Shown: positions 25,276 through 35,921 of the stretch, piece by piece
Numbering within the stretch: the first letter of the stretch is position 1
How the letters are laid out: every line of letters begins with the position of its first letter
From: Montifringilla adamsi
Lineage: Eukaryota; Chordata; Aves; Passeriformes; Passeridae
Assembly (NCBI GenBank): GCA_017590115.1
Contig: JAGGNK010007448.1
Coordinates: 2,954,815-3,018,814, forward strand
Direction of reading: 5' to 3'
DNA length: 64,000 bases
Notes under the pieces: model-generated
Told to the model about the DNA's origin: nothing
Seen by the model: the letters and a program-made list of their open reading frames with translations, nothing else
The model's database searches: none
Program-made: the position numbers and the translations under genes

Positions 25276-25589
25276 ATGGCAGCAGGTCTCTGTTTTCCCA
25301 GCTCCTGCTCTGGCTGATATAATAGTTCTGCAGAAACAGCAGTGCAGCAGCCTCAGGTGTGTCTACAGTCAGCTGCTCAGAAAAGCCTGTGCATTAAATG
25401 TGCACTCTGGGCACTCTGAGTGCTCTTCTCTTCTGGGAAAAGTGCTAAACTGTGCACAAACTTCCTCATGGACAGGAAGTTTGCATCTTCTTAAGCACCT
25501 GTAATTAGCAGAGTATGGGGATTTTTGAAGGAGTTTTGAATGGACCTCTGAGTTTTTTTAGATGATGCAATTTATTTTTCTTATCTTCT

Positions 25590-26000
25590 GCATGGGCAGG
25601 AAGGGTGAGCTTGGCTCACATCTTTACCCCATGGCTCAGAAGGTCACAAGACCCCTAGTTACAAGACCTTTTAAGGTTTCATTGATCAATAAAACACTGC
25701 CAACAAGGATATTTCTGTTTTTGACCCAATCCTTAAATATTTTGTCTTATGGACTCATGCTGCAGTGTAAGCTTTTTTAGCCAATCATGTTGTGACACAC
25801 AAACCTACAATACTGCATTCTAAACTCCTTGTTTACCTTTGTAACTACTTTTATTTTTATATCTTAAACTCTAAAACTTTAAACTTTACTTTTCTTAACG
25901 TGTCTCTGCTTTATACTATAAATCCACATTCTTGCTTCTAGCACCTAAGTTTGGAAGCCTTTTCCAAGGTGTCAGATCAAATTCTGGGTTTAATTCTGAG
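25590..26000 (+). mobile_element. Possible ERV/LTR fragment
   Basis: This block has LTR-like features: repeated polyadenylation-like words, a long T/A-rich run (25840-25920) and 'gatcaataaaacactgcc'. I found no terminal dinucleotides, target duplication or second copy in the window, so the call rests on composition only. Confidence 0.3.
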
Positions 26001-29000
26001 CTTTGGCTTACAGGCCCAAAGTTGTGAGAATTCCCTGCATTCCAGATTCCAGCAGCAGAGCCCATTATCACTGCAAGCAGCTGGAGTCAAACACTGCAGT
26101 GCTTGCCCTCATTGCAAAGGAACACATCAACCATCCTGGAGCAGGGCAGAGGAGAGGGCAGGATCCCTTCTTCTGCTTCGCTGTTGGCAGAGAAATATTT
26201 AAACCCCATTGGCATTCTTTGTGCTTTCTGTTCTTATTGGATTGTGAATGGTCAAGGATAGGGGAAGGTCTCTCTCTGTTTTTTATTATTGTTGGTTCAT
26301 GTAGAGCTTTAGAGAGGAAGGGGTTTCCAGGGTGAGCATAGAAGCTGGTTCAAAGCAGACCCCAAAACTGCTTCCAAGCTTTAAAAAAAATATCACTTCC
26401 CACTCCAAGTGATGGATGGAGAATAAGACAAACCCTTCCCTATCACACAATGATCTCTCCCAAACTCTGTTTCCTTAATGATGTTTTGTTTTACTGGCGA
26501 CTCTCCCATTTCCATCTCCTCCACTTGGCACATTTTCTCTGCCTCCCCAGTGCCTCAGGGACTGTGTTATCACGATCAAGCGAGGAGGAAATTACCAAAA
26601 TGGCATCCTGTAATATTTCATGCAGGAATCAAATCCTGCTTTACCACGAAGTCATTGGGTTTAGTCTATAAAATTCTGAGCACTTCAGGAGTTGGTTTCA
26701 GCTCCTGGACACCACTTTTAGACTGGCAAATAGAAGTGATCTGGTCCCACTTTGAAGAGAACTCCATGGTTTTGTGTCACAGCTGTCAGAAATCCCCCCA
26801 GAGGCTTGGGGTGTGTCTTTCACTCCAGGCAGTGCCAGATGTTGGGATTTGGCTCCTCATTCCCTGTATCCCTGTGGCTCTGGGCCCAGCAATGTGCAGG
26901 GAGATGCTGACAGCAATCCCTGCCTGTGAAAAGGTGTCTTGGGCATTTTAACTAAATCCTCTTGTTCACTGCACAGGGAAGTTCCCAGTTGTCCTTGGCT
27001 GAAGAGTGGGGAGCAGAGGTCTGTGCCCTGGAGATCACTGCCAAAGGAATGAGGCAGTGAGGACACCAAATAATCCCAGCTGGGATCTCCAGACAGACTG
27101 ACCTGAGTACAGTGAGCAGGGGGCAGGGATCTCCCCTGGCACAAACACCAGGGCTCATCTGAGGGGTTCCAGGGGCCTTTCTCCAGGATTTCCAGGTACT
27201 CCCAGGCTGATCTCAGTTGTGAGTTCTGGAGAAACCCTGGAGCCAGCCAGTGCCCCTGTGCCTGGGCAGATGCTGAGGCAGGGCAAGGGTTTGGGTTGGG
27301 CTTCCCCAGACCCAGGGTAACATTTCAGCTGCTGCCTTTAACCCACACACTCAAAGTTTCCCCCTCTGGGTCTGTCCAAATTTTTCACTTGCTATAAATA
27401 GGCAGCATTGGCTTCCTGTGGACAGTCTGGCTGGACTGGCTTCTCACTGAGGACAATTAATTCTGGGGGCAATCATTTGCTGATATCCTGATGAGTCTGT
27501 CAGTAGCTGATGCTGGTACTTGGATCTGTTCCATGTCAGGAAAAAGCTCCGAGTTCATTTCCCCCAGGCATAGAGCCAGACCTAAGGGCAGACAGAAGTG
27601 CAGACACTCTCACCCACCAGCCCCACCCCCTCAGATCCACCCCAAATTCAGTTATTTGCAGGGAAAAGGCACATTCAGCACCCTGCCTTCTGTGCCAGCT
27701 GTCAGATGAACTCCAGCCTGCTGCTGAGCTTTACCTTGGAATGCAGATGGAAAAGGACAGCTGATGTGTTTAATTCTCTGCTGAATAACATGCAAGAGCA
27801 GATTTTTAACAGAGGTTCAAGCCTAGGCCAGGCAGGCAGTCCCCAGCAGCTCCATCTGTAACATTTCATGGGCAGCATCAGAATTCATCTGAAATCTGAA
27901 TTGGAAACTACTGAGGGCCAAAACAACAAATACATTTTTGAAAATCTTTACTCTCTTTGTAGCTAAAAGTTGAAATCTGCAGCCTAGCAAATGCACATGG
28001 CAGGAGCACTGGCACGACTCAGCCATGGCTTCTTCTCTTCTTTTTTCCAGCCCCTCAGGGGTGAGTGAATGCAAACAGAGCTGTGAGAAGCCTGACTCTG
28101 TGTCCCTGCTCTCACTCCTGTCAGAGTCACCTGAGCAAGTTCACCTTTCAGCTCTTTCAGGTCCATCCACTGCGTTCTGCAGGACTTGGGCTTCATCTCT
28201 GGAGTTTTGGGCTGACTCCCTCTGTGGGTAAACCAGATGGGAAAGTGGGGAACAGCTCAGTGAGGCTCAGTGGAGGGACTGCTCAGGGGATGAGGTTTTG
28301 CTTCCCACTCTCTGCTCTGGGTGTCCTGGGGCAGAAGAGAGCTCCTGGCACTCAGAGCCCTTGGGTGATGCTGTTTCTCTGGCTCACACACTGCTGTGTG
28401 TGGTAAGAGAGGGAGCAGGGAGCCCTCCAGACACAGGAGGGAATGTGAGAGCTGCTGGAGGACTGCCAGGGCTGCTCCCAAGAGTCTCATACAATTAACA
28501 ACCCGTGTCTTGCTGCCATGAATAATCCAAGCTCTCAGGCGGGGATTGCTGGAGCAGCTCCGGTGAAAATTGCCCCACGCTGGTTTCTTTTCAATCCAAA
28601 GGGTGATTCCCTGCTTGTTAGCAGCTATTTCCTTTGGTCTGCCCTGCTTATCTCTTCGAATTGTGTAATTAAATACATCTTCCACCTGGGAAAGATTTCA
28701 TAGAGTGAGGGAAAGGATGAAGGTCGAAGGAAAATAAATTCTGTGGCTGCAGGAAGGGAAGAAGAGCAGCCTGGGCTGTAGGCTTTACTGACCATGTAAT
28801 AAATGCAATTATGCACCTCCAAGTGCACACAAAGCTGTTCTATTTTCAAGTATCTCCAGCTGCACCCCTGTGTTCAGTGATGTGACCAGCAGCTTGCAGT
28901 GGGTTAGAGGCAGGAAAAGAAAGGAAATGGTCTTTTTCCTCCTCATTTTGGATGATGCAGGGAGCAGGAATATGTAAAGGTGATTTTTGGCATGGTGTTT

Positions 29001-29045
29001 TTGTTGAATGCGTGTTTGAGCCACACTCCATGAGTGCCTTATCAG
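26001..29045. other. Unique noncoding sequence
   Basis: No mobile element recognised. A good TATA-like word (ctataaatagg near 27393) and conserved-looking stretches at 27385-27470 and 28480-28700 are present, but no first exon or splice pattern could be built around them. Frames of 110-160 codons here overlap on both strands and show no domain. Confidence 0.45.
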
Positions 29046-29275
29046 TCTCTTGAGGTTTAACAAGATCAAGCTCAAGGTGCTGCCCCTGGGTCAGGAGAAC
29101 CCCCAGGACCAATCCAGGCTGGGATGAGCAGCTGGAGCAGCCCTGGAGAGGGACCTGGGGGTGCTGGGGATGAGAGCTGGAGCTGCCCCAGCCCTGAACC
29201 CCCTGCCCTGGGCTGAGCCCAGCGTGGGCAGCAGGGCAGGGGGGATTCTGCCCCTCTGTCTCACTCACACACGCT
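29046..29275 (+). mobile_element. CR1 LINE, internal segment
   Basis: Unlike the other copies, this one preserves an upstream CR1 region. The landmarks are 'aacaagatcaagctcaaggt', 'ctgcccctgggtcaggagaa', 'ggctgggatgagcagctgg', 'gggacctgggggtgctgggg' and 'ggggattctgcccctctg'. It lacks the usual 3' tail. The 257-codon minus-strand frame covering 28846-29619 runs through this element antisense and is therefore not a gene. Confidence 0.88.
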
Positions 29276-29311
29276 GGGGCACAGGATTCCCCCCCAGGAA
29301 CAATCAGGGCT

Positions 29312-29466
29312 CCGTAGCCCTTTGCTTCCCGCGAATCCTCGGCTTTGGGAGCGGAGGGGGAGCAGAGAGCGATGCGAATCAAAAGCTTGCCATCTCCTGG
29401 CCACTGCGAGTGCCGTGCCTGCCGCTGGGACAGCGAAACCCAGCGCCTGTGGAAGCGCCCGGTACG
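29312..29466. promoter_or_regulatory. CpG cluster beside a CR1
   Basis: About 15 CpG dinucleotides in 155 bp, against a CpG-poor background. It begins just beyond the end of the CR1 segment. It may be a small CpG island or enhancer, or an unmethylated young unique segment. No TATA box or transcript evidence is visible. Confidence 0.45.
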
Positions 29467-29637
29467 AACTTCAGGGGTGAAAAAGGAAAATAGGGATGGG
29501 GAAGGGATGTGATTGCAGAGTGCAGCACTCTGAGCCGACCTCACCGAGCCTGGGCTGCTCAATTTATCCCTTTTATATTTGTGCGTGGTGCTGAGCTTGT
29601 GAAAATCGTGGTACAGCACGTGCCACTAATGCCAGTA

Positions 29638-29673
29638 TTCATCCATCCATCCTCTACTTTCCATCCATCCCTC
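29638..29673. repeat. Degenerate (CATC)n microsatellite
   Basis: Interrupted ATCC/CATC units. Simple repeat only. Confidence 0.8.
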
Positions 29674-30350
29674 CTCTATTTTCCTAACTCTACCTACACA
29701 CTGCTGGTACCCTGTCCCCTCCCTGAACAATTCCCAGCAACAGATTCCACACCTGGGGGAAAATGCACCTGCCCAGGTGATGCCAGGCTGAGGGTGTTAT
29801 AAATTTTTTAGGTTTTGTTACAGGTTTTCAATAAATTTTTTCGCATGGATCTTTAATCAATAGAAACAGGAAACCAAAATGCCATGGTAATAAAAAAAAT
29901 AATAAAATGCTCTGGGGCTTCAACAAGGGACTGAACCATGAGCACTTGGGGCACCACAGGCACGTGTGCTAGAGCAGAGTCCCTGCTCAGAGCTTTTCCT
30001 CTGGATTAGGAAATCCAGATTTCCTGAACAAATCCTTCTGCTGGCAGTGAATAATATTGCTGAGATGATGGGAACCTACCTGGGTTTGTTACCTGAAATC
30101 AAAGCAGGACAGCATACCAAGTAAAATCTTTGTGATTTTCTTTATTTTATCTGTTTTTTTTAGATGAGCCCATCATTTGTAATGGGTGTCTGAACAGTCA
30201 TTTGTGCAGTCTCAGTACAGCTTTGCTGGTCTGGCTGTATGATAACAGCTCTAAAAGTCCCCAGAATCAGTCCAGGCTCCCAATGCTGCTCTGTGAAATT
30301 GGAATTTCACCCCATTCCCCAGGAGCTCTACTCTCTCTCAGCCATACTAG

Positions 30351-30813
30351 AAAACTAAATCACCTTAAAATTTTAAAAATAATTACAAACTAACCTAAAA
30401 ATTAAAACTTTAGTCTCGCTAATAAAAAAAAAAAAACCCCAATAAAAATCCACATACTAAAAAACCACCACCATATAACCAACTACCAACAAAAAATCCA
30501 CATTACACTCTTTTTACTAATAATTCTTACCGCATTATAAAACAAAAATAAAAAACAACCATACCCCACACAACAAATCACAAAAACTACTAAAATATAC
30601 CAAACAAACTCAGTAAACTCAAAACTGTTCAACTAACCCTAAGCATTACCAAAAATACACCTAAAACCAGCTATCCCAAAAATAAAAACACAGCCCCACC
30701 ATTTACCATAAACGAATCCAAACTGCACCAAAAAAACACCCACCTCTCTAAAACATCTACAACATGTTAATAACATCAATATATAAAAAAAAATTAAAAA
30801 TCCAAATTCTCCT
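30351..30813 (+). mobile_element. G-depleted segment, likely deaminase-edited retroelement
   Basis: Between 30361 and 30810 only 11 of 450 bases are G (2.4%), while A exceeds half and C stays common. Both flanks have ordinary composition and the change is abrupt. The 11 surviving Gs are followed by C (6), T (4) and A (1), and never by G. Loss of G specifically before A or G on one strand is the signature of cytidine deamination (C to U) on minus-strand cDNA, as APOBEC enzymes do to retroviruses and LTR elements. I infer a fragment of an edited LTR element. Its family cannot be read directly because so many sites have changed, and no LTR ends or target duplication were found. Mitochondrial-derived DNA was considered but that L-strand carries far more G. 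Confidence 0.65.
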
Positions 30814-32079
30814 GCAGTGAGCAGTTGTTGTCCCTGTGGCTCTGGCAGGTCTCAGTGGCACTCTGGGACATGCACTGGATGCTCACAGCAGTGACAGGGC
30901 TGGCACAGGGACACTGTGACACACCCTGAGAAGTTCCAGGCTCAATGAACAGTCAGTGGATCACTGGAGAGGAAATCTCTGCTCTTCTTTCTGACAGGAG
31001 CTATAAACATGGGGTTTATTCCAAAATAAGGTCAGTAACATGCTCCTGCAAGCTTCAAGAAACTTTCAAATCCTGCAGAAGACAATAGTGGAAATAGAAA
31101 GCAGCCAGCAAGCCAAGGAGGTTGTTGCATCTTTGCCAACAAATACTCCTTTGACCTTTTTGCTGGAGCCAGAATCTGCATCCAGTATCTCCCCAGTTAT
31201 TGGTACCTAGACACGAATTTAAAAAACATGTACAGCATCATATAGGATGCAACCTCAACCCTAATTCAATATGATTTAATTCCTCTGAACATTACAAGTA
31301 ATTTATTTTCTGGTCTGGTTAAGTCTGACTTGCCTGAAACTCAGATCAGGCATCTCAGGTTAATTCAGTTCCCCCTCCCCACCTGGTGGAGTGGCAGAAA
31401 TTGTCCTCAGATCACTCAGATCCAGGGGTGGTACATCTGTCCTCAAGAGCAGAAGGTTGTTTCATCCCTCTCCTGCTGCTTTGCTCTTGGCTTTGCACGT
31501 GGAAGACCACGTTTTGGAAAACAAAAAGCAAACACAAATTTGCCTTTGAGAAATAGAAGACAATGTTTATACAAACAGACCTGTTTTGGGTCCCAGGGCT
31601 GTGCAGCTCTGCATCACCTCTGCGATTCAGAACAAGCCTCAATCTCACAGGTCTTTTTGAGGCCTTTGAGAGCTGCCTGAACCTCCTACAGCCTTTGTTG
31701 GTGTCAGCAAGGTGGGACATGGCATGGACTGCCTTCATCCCTCAGGGGCACCAGCACTTCTCTCCCTCCCTCCCAGCACAGCCCAGCCAAGCTTCTCCAT
31801 CAGCTTTGGAGGCAAAGTGGTGATTGCACCACGCATGCAAATGAGGGAATTCATTTAATCTGGGCTGGCATCACCCTAATTACCGTGGTGCCATCAACCT
31901 CTTTGCCTTCCAAAGCCACAGAAAGCTTGAGGGCACGTGGGGCAGAGCCCAGAGATCTGCAGGGCAGGGAATCCCAAGGGCAATGTGAACCTCTGAGGTA
32001 ACTCCACCAAGTGAGTCCCCAGGCCAGGTGGTGATTTGAGCATCCCCTCCTGGCTGGGGATCCCCATTATCCCCCAGCA
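30814..32079. other. Unique noncoding sequence
   Basis: Normal composition resumes at once. A 56-codon ATG frame (31040-31210, plus) lies here, without a recognised domain. A homeodomain-type 'ctaattaccg' occurs near 31876. No other feature is supported. Confidence 0.4.
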
Positions 32080-32155
32080 TCAGCCCTGCCCATGGCACAG
32101 GGACTGGAACTGGCATCTTTGGGGGTCCCTTCCACCCTGCACAGCTCTGAGAGCA
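32080..32155 (+). mobile_element. Decayed CR1 LINE remnant
   Basis: 'ctgcccatggcacagggact', 'ggaactggcatctttggggg' and 'tcccttccacc' follow the order of the CR1 3' end, with several substitutions. It is short and old. Confidence 0.6.
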
Positions 32156-33548
32156 GCTGGAGTAAAGGTTTGTGTCAGCTGGTTATAACCCACCAGAGGC
32201 TCACAGGCACCCTGATCTGGGAGGAGAAGGCAGCTGCTGTCATGGACACTGTTACATCAGGTCCAGGTTGTTTTTCCCTTCTGAAATAGGTAGGAATTGA
32301 ATATCTGTCTCCCAGTGCTGTTCTCAGTGATCACCAAATTGCTGCCTGCTGTCAGCACAGGCAGTTCCTGTTATCACTCACCTTTTAGCAGGGCGTGTGA
32401 AGCAAGATGCAATCAATCCTAGCCATAAGACTGGCAGCTTTGGGTTTTCTCCCACAAAATAAGCTTCAATTTCAGGATACAACCCATGCAAATGCAGCAG
32501 TGTAACCACCTGGAGCAGCACTAGCCCTTTGACTCATATTTTCAGTGCCTGCAGTGGCATCAAGGTGTCCCTTCGGCTTGTCAGGCCACCACAACATGAA
32601 CCTGAAGCCAACTTCACACCTCTCAGAATCAGGACCACTTTAAACCTGCTGGCACTGCTGCTGAGCTCCATCTCAAGCTGACCCCACAGCAAAAGAGCCA
32701 CCTTGCCCTGCAATGTTGCACTGATGTCTGCAGCAAAACCCCAGGAGAGCCCTGGCAATCCACACCAGACATGGCGCAGCAACCTCACCATCTGCAGGTG
32801 TCCCCTAATTAGTTAATTGCCTGAATGGGCAGCACCTGTGTCCCAGCACAGCTGGGATTATCTGACTGCTCACTCTGGCCCAGGTGGTGTCTGGCCTGTT
32901 TGAGGCTTTTACTGAACTCAACACAACTGAAGATTTGTTGGAATTTTCCATTTGCTGCAGAGGAAACTTTAGTCTGAATCCTTGGAGTTCCTTTTATGTC
33001 TCTCTTCAGGAGACACCCGAAAATTACCAACATCAACCCTGTTAGAAATACTCTGTCCCACCAATACCAGCTACTGAATTTTGTGATTTGCAGTTAAAGC
33101 TCCTCACCTGTGATGAATCTCTTTCTTGTTCCCAGGACAACAAAGTAATCTCCAAACCCTCTGGATAAGCCTGTGCTGTGCCCGAGTCAGGCTCACACAG
33201 AGCCCTTGCAGATGTACTTAGTACAAAACTGCAGAGCCAGGTTGCTGCCTGAAATAAAACCTGCTTTTGCAGCAGAAATAACATATTTACACTGTATAAT
33301 TCTTGCACTTCTATATTTTATCTTTGTCATCCCCTCCATACAGCTCTCTCTAAAATCCTACTACCAAGCACAGTCTCTTAATTACATCCATTTTTCTCAT
33401 GGCATCTTTCTTTTAAAATTCCATGGGTAGATTTGCTCCTTTTACACCCTGTCTAGTTTAGCCAGGACAACCAGACACATACCTGGACTCAGCCACAGAG
33501 TCCTGGAGTTTGGGTTCCTCTAGTGACATCAGTCAGTTTTGGGGACCA

Positions 33549-33872
33549 AAGATTCATGGAATGGCTGTGCTTGGAAGGAACCTCAAAGCCCATCCAGTGC
33601 CACCCCTGCCATGGCAGGGACACCTCCCACTGTCCCAGGCTGCTCCCAGCCCTGTCCAGCCTGGCCTTGGGCACTGCCAGGGATCCAGGGGCAGTCGCAG
33701 CTGCTCTGGGCACCCTGTGCCAGGGCCTGCCCACTCTGCCAGGGAACAATTCCTAATTCCCAATATCCCATCCATCCCTGCCCTCTGGCAGTGGGAGCCA
33801 TTCCCTGCGTCCTGTCCCTCCAGGCCATTGTGAACAGCCTCTCTCCATCCTTCCTGTTAGCTCCCTCAGAAG
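33549..33872 (-). mobile_element. CR1 LINE, truncated 3' end
   Basis: A well-preserved reverse-orientation copy: 'attcatggaatggctgtgc', 'ggaaggaacctc', 'ctgccatggcagggacacct', 'tgggcaccctgtgccagggc', then 'gggagccattccctg' and 'cctgtccctccaggcc'. It corresponds block for block to the plus-orientation copies at 23680 and 35625. Confidence 0.94.
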
Positions 33873-34332
33873 GGATCCTATATTATCCCACATTTTAGAA
33901 GCAACACAATTACCTCCTGTGGCCTTTTTTTTAAGATGCAGCTTTTCCTCTTGTATCTTCTCCTCAGGCCATCAGCCTGGGAGTACAACTAAGACCTAAC
34001 CTGAAACAAGGAAAAGGAGCACGCACCATCCTCCTTGGGTATGACAGGAAATACCTTCTCCATCATTTTCTCACTATTGCCATCAAACCCTGACCTTGGC
34101 CACCCTGAGCCCCACACCTTCCACATTCCTTACCAGGTGAATCAGGGCACTTGCTCCTTTAAGGGGCAGGTGTGGGAGATGCCCAGCCCACTCAGGGTTA
34201 CTGGTGGCCGTGGGGCTGTGGTGGGTCACACCTGTGAGGCGGGACAGGGGTGACAAACCCAGCAGGGGAAACCCCCATGGTTTGGGATGAGGGGAGCAGC
34301 ACCAGGACCTGCAGTGGACTAAGAGCCCATTG

Positions 34333-34846
34333 GGGTTGTGAGAAATGAGACTCACTTCCAAAAAATAGAAAAGGGTTATTAAAACAAAAACAAAAAAAAT
34401 AGAGCAGAAGACTGAAGAGAGACAATATTACAATGCAGGGAGCAGAGGATTTTTCCCACCATGTGCTCACCCACACAGTGGAGGTTTCGTCTTTTAACCC
34501 TTCAGCCCCTCCCAAAGTTCTGTCCATCAACCCCTCCTTCCCTGTCCAGTGGTGGAGATCACTTCCTGACATCTTTTCTGGAGCTCAGGTGCTGCCATAG
34601 TAAGGAGCCGACCCACCCAAATGTCCCAAACGCAGGCAACCCCTGGTAATAACACAAGGTGGGGGGGGGGGTAAAACATAACTATAAATCTATAAAACAA
34701 TAAGTCTATAAAACTTCTCCTAACATATATACATTATATTTGCCTTTTAATTGTGATAGAACATGACTATTAATCTATAAAACTTTTCCTAACATATATA
34801 CATGATCGTGAGAGTCAACCATCGCATGGTTCATCTATCACAGGGT
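34333..34846. repeat. 4-bp target-site duplication around the LTR
   Basis: GGGT lies at 34333-34336 and again at 34843-34846, directly outside the TG...CA unit. Four bases is the gammaretrovirus/ERV1-type duplication length. Confidence 0.65.
34337..34842 (-). mobile_element. Complete solo LTR, TG...CA, class I-like
   Basis: A 506-bp unit that begins TGTGAG and ends ATCACA on the + strand, giving TGTGAT...CTCACA in its own sense. It is flanked by GGGT on both sides. It contains an imperfect internal duplication ('atctataaaac...cctaacatatatacat', about 34675-34733 and 34759-34805), an 11-base G run (34661-34671) and an A-rich stretch (34380-34400). No internal viral sequence is attached. The 4-bp duplication suggests ERV1-type integration; the family itself was not matched. 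Confidence 0.75.
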
Positions 34847-34855
34847 CTATCAGAC

Positions 34856-34870
34856 CCACTAGATGGCGGC
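34856..34870 (+). promoter_or_regulatory. CTCF-like motif (also YY1-like)
   Basis: CCACTAGATGGCGGC fits the CTCF core pattern CCACNAGRNGGCRSY at essentially every fixed position. The inner TAGATGGCGGC also resembles a YY1 site. It lies 10 bp outside the target duplication of the solo LTR and at the edge of a CpG cluster. Confidence 0.5.
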
Positions 34871-35028
34871 AGCTCCCTAAATTTGTGCGTTTGGCGTGGG
34901 AAAAGCAGAGGATGGGGTTCCCACCTGGGAGCCGCCGCAGGAGCTGAGCGCTGCGGATCCCGGGGCTTCCCGCATCCCGGGGCAGCCCCTGCCCGGGGTG
35001 TCCCCACGGTTAAAATCAGTTCCTTTCG
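34866..35028. promoter_or_regulatory. Small CpG-rich segment
   Basis: About 13 CpGs in 160 bp with GC-rich runs (gccgccgcagg, cccggggtg). It follows directly after the CTCF-like site. It could be a minor CpG island, a distal regulatory element or an alternative promoter. No initiator or TATA element stands out. Confidence 0.45.
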
Positions 35029-35624
35029 TGAGCTGGAGACCTGGAATGTGTAATTTCTCAAGTAAGTGCTGCCTCTGAGTGCTCTGAGCATTCCCCACTC
35101 CTCCAGACTGGGCTTTACTGGGGGGTCTGGGCTGTGTGAGCTACCTGAGGTGCTGCTGTGCAGGAGTTGGGCTTAAAGCCCATGAAAAAGCACCAAAGGT
35201 GTATAAATATTGTGTGTATGTGTGGTTTCCACCCGGCAAGGACAGGGATCTGCAGGGCTGGACCAGCCCTGGGCTCTCAGCTCCCAGCCAAAATGTTCCA
35301 GCAGCCCTGGCTGCTGCTCTGTGATTTCTGCTGTGGTCAGAATTAATCTTTGGGTTATCAGAGGTGGCTGCAGCCCGAGTGGGAAGTACACTTGAGGGCT
35401 AATTCCAAATTTGTGGCAATGTAATTAAATCTCACCGGTTTAGGGCAAGGAATGTTGTTCCATCCCAAGCACACACAGGCTGGGTGGTTCCTGTTCTTCA
35501 CCTTCTGTCACGCAGATTCTCCACTTAGGACTAAGAACCCTTTCCTGAGAGGGGCTGCCAGAGCTGTTAGCTGCTAATTCAGCGAACAGAATGAAGGACA
35601 CAGGCTTTCAATACTGAAAGGAAC

Positions 35625-35921
35625 TTCAGGAGAGCTGGAGAAGGGTTTTTGACAAGGGCATAGGATGATGGGACAAGGGGGATAGCAGGTAGGGTAGGAT
35701 GGATATTAGAAGGAAATTCTCCCCTGTGAGGGGGGGCAGGCCCTGGCACAGGGTGCCCAGAGCAGCTGTGGCTGCCCCTGGATCCCTGGCAGTGCCCAAG
35801 GCCAGGCTGGAAAGGGCTGGGAGCAGCCTGGGACAGTGGGAGGTGTCCCTGCCATGGCAGGGGTGGCACTAGATGAGGTTTAAGGTTCCTTCCAACCCAA
35901 CCATTCTGCAATCCATGAATT
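35625..35921 (+). mobile_element. CR1 LINE, truncated 3' end
   Basis: Plus-orientation CR1: 'gggggcaggccctggcacag', 'gtgcccagagcagctgtggc', 'ggatccctggcagtgcccaa', 'gggagcagcctgggacagtg', 'cctgccatggcaggggtggc', 'ggttccttccaaccc'. It is opposite in orientation to the related copy at 33549-33872, about 1.8 kb away, so the two form a long inverted repeat with the solo LTR between them. Confidence 0.94.

Noticed and set aside
28846..29619. 257-codon minus-strand open frame
   Set aside because: It runs antisense through a CR1 segment and a CpG-rich stretch where stop codons are rare, and shows no domain.
30351..30813. Nuclear mitochondrial DNA insertion as the cause of low G
   Set aside because: The avian mitochondrial L-strand is G-poor but keeps far more than 2-3% G, and no mitochondrial gene or tRNA was recognisable.
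31040..31210. 56-codon ATG frame just downstream of the G-depleted segment
   Set aside because: It is short, matches nothing I recognise, and has no evidence of being part of the edited element.
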